NCBI RefSeq assembly: GCF_000515315.1
Contig: NZ_KI911562.1
Location: 248,001 to 312,000 of the forward strand
DNA length: 64,000 nt
Direction: 5' to 3'
Source: Asinibacterium sp. OR53
GTDB lineage: Bacteria > Bacteroidota > Bacteroidia > Chitinophagales > Chitinophagaceae
Shown here one piece after another: positions 58,611-64,000 of the stretch. A program made the translations under genes and the position numbers. The notes below the pieces were generated by a model, which saw nothing but the letters and a program-made list of their open reading frames with translations, was not told the origin of the DNA and did not search any database. The stretch's first letter is position 1. The number at the start of each line of letters is the position of its first letter.

Positions 58611-60302
58611 TTACCAGAATCGAACATATAATGCCGACAGCAGCAGCAACGTAATCACGATCATTACAACGGTTGCCGGTTTTACCCGGAACATTCCTTT
58701 CTCGAACACAAAGGCTTTCGGGTTTACTGCAGGTCCGGCCAGGCTTACCAATACCATGGCAATTACAGTGAACAGGAAAGAGAGTCCCATACAAACGAGG
58801 AAAGGAATTTCATATCCACCTTTTCCGTTGGGGAAAGCTGTATAAAACCATGTTTCGGTGCCGAACATCGAAATGGCCATGTGGTTGTTGAAGAACACCG
58901 ATGCCAAAAAGCCTACCAGGATACCAACGATGGCCGCAGCGCCGCTGGTTCTTTTCCAGAACATACCCAGGATAAACATGGCGAAGATACCCGGACTAAT
59001 GAAGCCGGTATATTTCTGAATAAAAGTAAAGCCTCCTTCACCGCCAATCCCTAACAGATCGCTCCAGGTAAAGAGAATACCCACCACCATTGCGATGATG
59101 ATGGTAGCCCTTCCCACCCATACCAATTTGGCTTCACCGGCGTCCTTATTGAGGTATTTTTTATAAACGTCGAGCGTGAAGATGGTGGAAATGCTATTGG
59201 CTTTGCCTGCCAGCGATGCTACGATGGCCGCAGTGAGTGCAGCGATCGAAAGTCCCTTCAATCCATTCGGCAGAAAACCCAGTACGGCTGAATAAGCGCC
59301 GTCTTTACTGCCGTTGGCCAATTGCGGAAGGTGTCCGTTCTTATACAGCACATACGCCGCGATACCGGGCAGCATCACGATCACTGGCATCATCAGTTTC
59401 AGTAATCCGGCAAACAGGATACCTGTCCTGGCCGTCTGTAAATTCGCTCCCAGCGCCCTCTGGGTAATGTACTGGTTACAACCCCAATAGTTCAGGTTAA
59501 CGATCCATTGTCCGGCAAAATACATGGTAACACCCGGCAATATGAGGTATTTGCTCACATCCAATTGCGGCGCGCCGGGCACAGGTTTTTTAAATATCAT
59601 GTGGAAATGATCCGGTGCATCTTTCATCAGCATCTTGAATCCGGCGAGGGCATCTTTGCCCAGGCCGAATTTCTCACTTACCAATGTCAATGCCATATAG
59701 GTTGTTGCCAATCCTCCAATGATCAAAACGGCTACCTGTATCACATCGGTATAACCGATCACTTTCATACCACCCAGTGTAATGATCACGGCAAACAAAG
59801 CCAGTGCAATCATCACCACGTGTAAATATTCTCCGCCCAGCAAACCGTTGATGGCCAAAGCGCCGAGGTAGAGTATGGAAGTGAGGTTTACGAACACATA
59901 CAAAAAGAGCCAGAATACCGCCATGATCAGCGCCACCGTTCCATTATAGCGGGTAGTAAGGAACTGGGGCATGGTGTATATTTTATTCTTGAGGTATATG
60001 GGCATGAACCATACGGCAATAATGATCAGCGCCAGCGCGGCGATCCATTCGTAAGCCGCTACGGCGATACCGGCAAAAAAACCATCACCGCTCATGCCAA
60101 TAAACTGTTCGGCAGAAATATTGGAAGCGATGAGTGAAGCGCCGATAGCCCACCAGGTTAATGATCCTTCGGCCAGGAAGAAATCTTTGGTATCGGTAGT
60201 GGCTTTCTTTTTGCGGCGATACACCCAATAGCCATAAGAGGCTACGACAATAAAATAGATCACGAAGATCAGTCCGTCTCTAAATTCCAGTTGATGATTC
60301 AT
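58611..60302 (-). CDS. Sodium:solute symporter (SSS family), probable L-arabinose importer
   Basis: A 563-residue membrane protein with about 14 helices. SSS signatures include ASNISAEQFIGMSGDGFFAG near residue 60 and the GQWIVNLNYWGCNQYITQR helix. Such symporters take up sugars with sodium; here placement between araA and araR suggests L-arabinose. I chose ATG 60302 (MNHQLEFRDG), since the 23 codons before it are within the gap after araA. The protein is intact. Confidence 0.9.
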   Translation of the reverse strand: MNHQLEFRDGLIFVIYFIVVASYGYWVYRRKKKATTDTKDFFLAEGSLTWWAIGASLIASNISAEQFIGMSGDGFFAGIAVAAYEWIAALALIIIAVWFMPIYLKNKIYTMPQFLTTRYNGTVALIMAVFWLFLYVFVNLTSILYLGALAINGLLGGEYLHVVMIALALFAVIITLGGMKVIGYTDVIQVAVLIIGGLATTYMALTLVSEKFGLGKDALAGFKMLMKDAPDHFHMIFKKPVPGAPQLDVSKYLILPGVTMYFAGQWIVNLNYWGCNQYITQRALGANLQTARTGILFAGLLKLMMPVIVMLPGIAAYVLYKNGHLPQLANGSKDGAYSAVLGFLPNGLKGLSIAALTAAIVASLAGKANSISTIFTLDVYKKYLNKDAGEAKLVWVGRATIIIAMVVGILFTWSDLLGIGGEGGFTFIQKYTGFISPGIFAMFILGMFWKRTSGAAAIVGILVGFLASVFFNNHMAISMFGTETWFYTAFPNGKGGYEIPFLVCMGLSFLFTVIAMVLVSLAGPAVNPKAFVFEKGMFRVKPATVVMIVITLLLLSALYVRFW

Positions 60303-60324
60303 AAGGAGGCAATCGTTGATGGTG

Positions 60325-61827
60325 TTATTGATGATTGAGTTGATAATACAGGTCGTTCCATCGCAGTTCATTCTTGAACTGGTGCAATTGGGTCTGCTTG
60401 CCGATCAGCGAAAATTCAATGCCCGCCATATCGGCAAAGTCTTCCAGGTGCTCTGCCGTGAGGTTCTGGCTATAGCAGGTATGGTGAGCGCCTCCCGCGA
60501 GTATCCAGGCGGCACAACCGGTGTACATATCAGGATAAGGTTTCCACAACACCCTTGCTACAGGCAGTTTGGGAAGGGCATGCACCGGCGCTTGCGCTTC
60601 CACTTCATTCACCAGCAAGCGGAACCGGTTACCCATATCAATGATCGATGCGTTGAGGGCGTTGCCATCTGCTACATTGAACACAAGCCTTACCGGATCT
60701 GCTTTACCGCCAATGCCCAGCGGATGGATTTCACAGGAAGGTTTACCATGCGCAATAGAAGAACAGATCTCCAGCATATGCGACCCCAATACCATAGGAT
60801 TTTGTTTATCGAGATGATAAGTATAATCTTCCATAAAAGAGTTACCACCAGGTAAGCCGCTTGCCATTACTTTCATGGCGCGCACCAATGCTGCCGTTTT
60901 CCAATCGCCTTCGCCACCAAAGCCATAGCCTGCGGCCATCATTCGCTGTGATGCGATGCCTGGCAATTGCACCATGCCATGCAGGTCTTCAAAAGTATCT
61001 GTGAAGCCTTTGTAGTTGCCTGCTGTTAAGAAACGACGCAGGCCCAGTTCAATTTTTGCTGCTTCACGGAGAGACGCATATGCTGCCGCTCCTTTTTGCA
61101 AAGCAGACGCCAGAGTATATGTATCAGCATATTCTTCTAACAGCACATCAATCTCTTTTTCGCTTACTGCGTTGATAACGGCCACCAGGTCGCCGATCCC
61201 ATGCGTGTTGACGGAATAGCCGAATTTTAATTCCGCTTCTACCTTGTCTCCATCGGTAACAGCAACGAAACGCATATTGTCTCCAAAACGTACAAACCGT
61301 GCACCCTGCCAATCGTGCCAGCCTGCTGCGGCCCTGGCCCATACGTTGATCCTTTCTAACACCTGCTCATCCTTCCAATGACCTACCACTACTTTCCTGC
61401 GCAGCCGCATGCGGCTCATGATGAATCCGAATTCGCGGTCGCCGTGTGCCGACTGGTTCAGGTTCATAAAATCCATATCGATCTCATTCCAGGGAATGTC
61501 CCTGTTGAATTGAGTATGCAGGTGCAGCACCGGTTTGTGCAATATTTTCAAGCCATTGATCCACATTTTAGCAGGTGAGAAAGTATGCATCCATGCAATG
61601 ATGCCAATGCATTTTTCAGATTGATTGGCTTCTGCGCAAAGTGCATAAATTTCTTCTGTTGTTTTTACTACAGGTTTGAAAACAACAGATACAGGTATAG
61701 ATGCAGATGCATGTAATGATTGAGCGATCTCTTTTGAATGATCCGCTACTTGTTGCAAAGTAACTTCCCCATATAAATGTTGGCTTCCTGTTACAAACCA
61801 AACTTCCAGTCCTTTCAGATTTGTCAT
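60325..61827 (-). CDS. araA: L-arabinose isomerase
   Basis: A 500-residue enzyme that converts L-arabinose to L-ribulose, the first step of catabolism. Diagnostic segments are [18 protein letters not shown] at the N-terminus, [12 protein letters not shown] and [14 protein letters not shown] with a metal-binding His in the C-terminal half, and the metal-site Glu in GFGGEGDWK. Length matches the AraA family. It lies 22 nt after the GH127 gene. Confidence 0.96.
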   Translation of the reverse strand: MTNLKGLEVWFVTGSQHLYGEVTLQQVADHSKEIAQSLHASASIPVSVVFKPVVKTTEEIYALCAEANQSEKCIGIIAWMHTFSPAKMWINGLKILHKPVLHLHTQFNRDIPWNEIDMDFMNLNQSAHGDREFGFIMSRMRLRRKVVVGHWKDEQVLERINVWARAAAGWHDWQGARFVRFGDNMRFVAVTDGDKVEAELKFGYSVNTHGIGDLVAVINAVSEKEIDVLLEEYADTYTLASALQKGAAAYASLREAAKIELGLRRFLTAGNYKGFTDTFEDLHGMVQLPGIASQRMMAAGYGFGGEGDWKTAALVRAMKVMASGLPGGNSFMEDYTYHLDKQNPMVLGSHMLEICSSIAHGKPSCEIHPLGIGGKADPVRLVFNVADGNALNASIIDMGNRFRLLVNEVEAQAPVHALPKLPVARVLWKPYPDMYTGCAAWILAGGAHHTCYSQNLTAEHLEDFADMAGIEFSLIGKQTQLHQFKNELRWNDLYYQLNHQ

Positions 61828-61849
61828 TGGTATTCTTTCTTTTGTTGAA

Positions 61850-63850
61850 TTAGTTGATCGTTAAATAGTTTAGTTTTTCAGGGAACCAGAGCGTCATCTC
61901 GCCCTTTCCTCTATTGGCCCAGGCGTAATAAGGAATGGCTACAAAGGGGTTGCTTATTGTTGTAGCTTTTTGGGCATTTTCAATAACTACTTTGGATACG
62001 GTTCCTTTTAACACCATAATGCCGTTCAGCAAACCAGGCATAAAAACAGGCGAGAATGCAGTACCGGGTGCAAGCAGAATATTATCTGTTTTCCCTGCAT
62101 TATCCGCCCATTCAGCGCAATAGATCAGCGGGCCGCGTTGCAAAGCCACTTTGTCTATATCATCTTTGATCCGTTGGTCTGCTGTTACCCTTCTTACTTC
62201 CATAGGAAGATTCACTGTGATCACATCCCCTTTTTTCCATTTATGATTGATGGAAGCATATCCATTTTCTAACGTGTAGGTAATGGGCAGTCCATTTACT
62301 TTGATGGTAACCTGGTTAGTATCGGCACTTTGGAAATGATACAATTCAGAAGGCATGGCCTGGTTCCTGGCCCATCCCGGTATTCGTATCAGGATATCAC
62401 CATCCACTGTTTTTTGTGGTTGTATGGTGAATGACAGTGCGCCCTCCCATGGATAATTATTTTGCTGTATGATTTGTACAGGTGTATGCCCGATGTTCAC
62501 CCGGGCATCGCCGCTGATAAACAGGTTGATGAATAATTTATTGTCTCGCTGCGCATAGATATAGCCCGGAATGGATGGGATCAGTCTCGCCAGGTTGGTA
62601 GGGCAACAAGAGCATTCAAACCAGCCTGATCGTTCCTCTTCAAGTCCCCCGGGATTGTTATGCCCTTTTACCTGCATGGCATTGGTATAAAAGAAAGATT
62701 TTCCATCGAGACCAATGCCTGATATCAGCCCGTTGTACAATGTTTTTTCTAGTATGTCTATATACTTCGAATCGCCATGCAGCAGGAACATACGCTGGTT
62801 CCAATATACATTGGCAATAGCAGCGCAGGTTTCATTGTATGCGGTGGCATTGGGCAGTTCGTAATTATTGCCGAACCTTTCTCCATCGCCGCGCGCACCG
62901 ATGCTTCCCTGCACATACATTTTTTTACTTACGGTATTCTCCCATATCCTGTCAATCGCATGCAGTAACGCCGTGTCATTAGTAAGTGCGGCCACATCAG
63001 CCACTGCCGAATAAAGGTATCCTGCCCTCACAGCATGGCCTTCCGCTTCCTGCTGTTGTACAAGCGGCTTATCATCCTGCCAGTAAGCCCCATTCTTCCA
63101 GGGGTCTGTGCTTTTCGTATCGTATCCGGCATAATGACCTCTTTCCTCTATGAAAAATTTAGCAGTATTCAAATAAGCCTGCTTGCCTGTGAGGCGGTAT
63201 AATTTTACCAATCCCATTTCCACGATCTCATGACCGGGTGCAACATGTTTTTTATCCGGACCAAAAACAGAACAAACCAGGTCGGCATTCTTCAAAGCGA
63301 TGTCGAGCAAGTTTCTTTTTTTAGTGGCCATATAATGCGCCGCCGCCGCTTCGTATAAATGGCCGGCATTGTACAATTCATGACTCAACTCTCTTTCTTT
63401 TTCCCACCGCTCCTTGCCGGCCCAACTGTGTGCTGCCGCCGGATTGATGGTACGGGCTGTATACAAATAACCGTCGGGCTCCTGCGCTTCTTTGATGATG
63501 TGGATGAGCGAATCAACATAAGCATCCAGCTTAGGATCAGGATGCACAGCCAGCGAAAATGAGGCGCCTTCTATCGTTTTATAAATATCCGTATCGTCGA
63601 ACGGATAAGTCGTGCAGAACTTGCCATTTTTCTGTGCTGCCATCACAAAATTCTTCACACGCCCGGTGCTCTCACAACGCGCAAAAGAAGCCGGGATGGT
63701 AACCGTTCTGTTGGTTTCGATACGGGGTAACCAAAACCTGTCAGTTAGTTTTACTTGTGTAAAATCGACCGCCTGGATGGGGTAATCTTTTTGCTGCGCC
63801 ATAACGGCAACAGATGAAAGCATGCAACATGATACAATGAACTGTTTCAT
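61850..63850 (-). CDS. Exported GH127 beta-L-arabinofuranosidase-type hydrolase
   Basis: A 666-residue protein of the GH127 (DUF1680) family with a signal peptide (ends AVMAQ). The zinc and nucleophile set known from HypBA1 is recognisable: Glu340 and Cys342 in YNETC, and Cys415 and Cys416 in CSCCPTN, with Cys415 the expected nucleophile. The first domain is an (alpha/alpha)6 barrel, then beta-sandwiches. It removes beta-L-arabinofuranosyl residues, fitting the arabinose locus, though GH127-like proteins with other specificities exist. Confidence 0.92.
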   Translation of the reverse strand: MKQFIVSCCMLSSVAVMAQQKDYPIQAVDFTQVKLTDRFWLPRIETNRTVTIPASFARCESTGRVKNFVMAAQKNGKFCTTYPFDDTDIYKTIEGASFSLAVHPDPKLDAYVDSLIHIIKEAQEPDGYLYTARTINPAAAHSWAGKERWEKERELSHELYNAGHLYEAAAAHYMATKKRNLLDIALKNADLVCSVFGPDKKHVAPGHEIVEMGLVKLYRLTGKQAYLNTAKFFIEERGHYAGYDTKSTDPWKNGAYWQDDKPLVQQQEAEGHAVRAGYLYSAVADVAALTNDTALLHAIDRIWENTVSKKMYVQGSIGARGDGERFGNNYELPNATAYNETCAAIANVYWNQRMFLLHGDSKYIDILEKTLYNGLISGIGLDGKSFFYTNAMQVKGHNNPGGLEEERSGWFECSCCPTNLARLIPSIPGYIYAQRDNKLFINLFISGDARVNIGHTPVQIIQQNNYPWEGALSFTIQPQKTVDGDILIRIPGWARNQAMPSELYHFQSADTNQVTIKVNGLPITYTLENGYASINHKWKKGDVITVNLPMEVRRVTADQRIKDDIDKVALQRGPLIYCAEWADNAGKTDNILLAPGTAFSPVFMPGLLNGIMVLKGTVSKVVIENAQKATTISNPFVAIPYYAWANRGKGEMTLWFPEKLNYLTIN

Positions 63851-63880
63851 AGTTGGTATTTTTTATTTGTACAACCGGTT

Positions 63881-64000
63881 TTATTGTCCGTAATAACTAT
63901 CCGGTCCGTGTTTCCGCTCAAAATGTTTTTTGATCAATGCGTCTTTCAGCCTGGGTGCATCCTGCCTGATCTGTTCTGTCAGGTATGCCATTTGCGCAAC
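63881..64000 (-). CDS. araD: L-ribulose-5-phosphate 4-epimerase, C-terminal end only
   Basis: The last 39 codons and stop are in the window; the rest lies beyond the right edge. The tail (DALIKKHFERKHGPDSYYGQ) is the typical AraD ending (RKHG...YYGQ). It would convert L-ribulose-5-phosphate to D-xylulose-5-phosphate. The gene precedes GH127 by 30 nt on the same strand. Identification rests on a short piece plus context. Confidence 0.8.
   Translation of the reverse strand, partial: VAQMAYLTEQIRQDAPRLKDALIKKHFERKHGPDSYYGQ

Noticed and set aside
60296..60310. AAGGAGG-like ribosome binding site at the symporter start
   Set aside because: The AGGAGG lies on the plus strand; on the coding strand it reads CCTCCT and cannot act as a Shine-Dalgarno.

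Overview
The window is chromosomal DNA of a member of the Bacteroidota, most likely family Chitinophagaceae. The evidence is a type IX secretion (T9SS) C-terminal sorting domain on a subtilase, a short primary sigma factor (about 288 residues) of Bacteroidota type, several -7 boxes of the form TAnnTTTG ahead of genes, a complete 14-gene nuo operon, and a Nudix-type AraR regulator in an arabinose locus. Genes are densely packed. I see no rRNA, tRNA, CRISPR array, prophage or integrated plasmid. The one clear mobile-type gene is a REP-associated Y1 (HUH) transposase.

Layout. 1-6240: truncated M16 protease, fumarase, an exported amidohydrolase, a cluster of REP-like palindromes with its transposase, and an AraC regulator. 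6350-12650: gyrB, a small protein that looks like a zinc ribbon that has lost its cysteines, mfd, and a lipoprotein. 12750-18590: a 1275-residue T9SS subtilase with a small partner gene, and a MacB/FtsX-type permease. 18665-32327 (minus strand): nuoA to nuoN in canonical order, with a secreted NTF2-like gene placed exactly between nuoE and nuoF and a short NuoG lacking the molybdopterin-like region. 32422-35352 (minus): TPR protein, PstS-like lipoprotein and small membrane protein, a group usually found beside ExbB/ExbD/TonB. 35535-43385: low-molecular-weight phosphatase, hisS, a lipoprotein, a thiolase, three rRNA-modification genes in a row (rlmN, RsuA-type and RluA-type pseudouridine synthases) and a second exported amidohydrolase. 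43488-48825 (minus): peroxiredoxin, dinB, rimM, rpsP, ffh and the primary sigma factor. 49141-55124 (plus): START-like protein, LptF/G-type permease, Tat-exported superoxide dismutase, OsmC protein, divergent CDF transporter, M20 dipeptidase, S4 RNA-binding protein. 55130-64000 (minus): L-arabinose/arabinan utilisation locus (araD end, GH127, araA, SSS symporter, AraR, GH51, aldose 1-epimerase).

How genes work together. The nuo operon forms respiratory complex I, and fumarase belongs to the TCA cycle that feeds respiration. The ara locus reads as a pathway: GH51 and GH127 release L-arabinose from arabino-oligosaccharides, the epimerase equilibrates anomers, the symporter imports the sugar, AraA and AraD channel it towards xylulose-5-phosphate (the kinase is probably just beyond the right edge), and AraR senses it. 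The 43-49 kb block is mostly translation and secretion housekeeping (S16, RimM, Ffh, sigma).

The most unusual signals are: the cysteine-less zinc-ribbon-like protein after gyrB; the REP-like palindrome array beside its transposase; two promoters whose -7 box lies exactly 4 nt before an ATG, implying leaderless mRNAs; low-complexity intergenic-type repeats that appear to have become protein linkers in HisS and in an RsuA-type synthase; and the gene inserted in the nuo operon. None is established as a new system from sequence alone.
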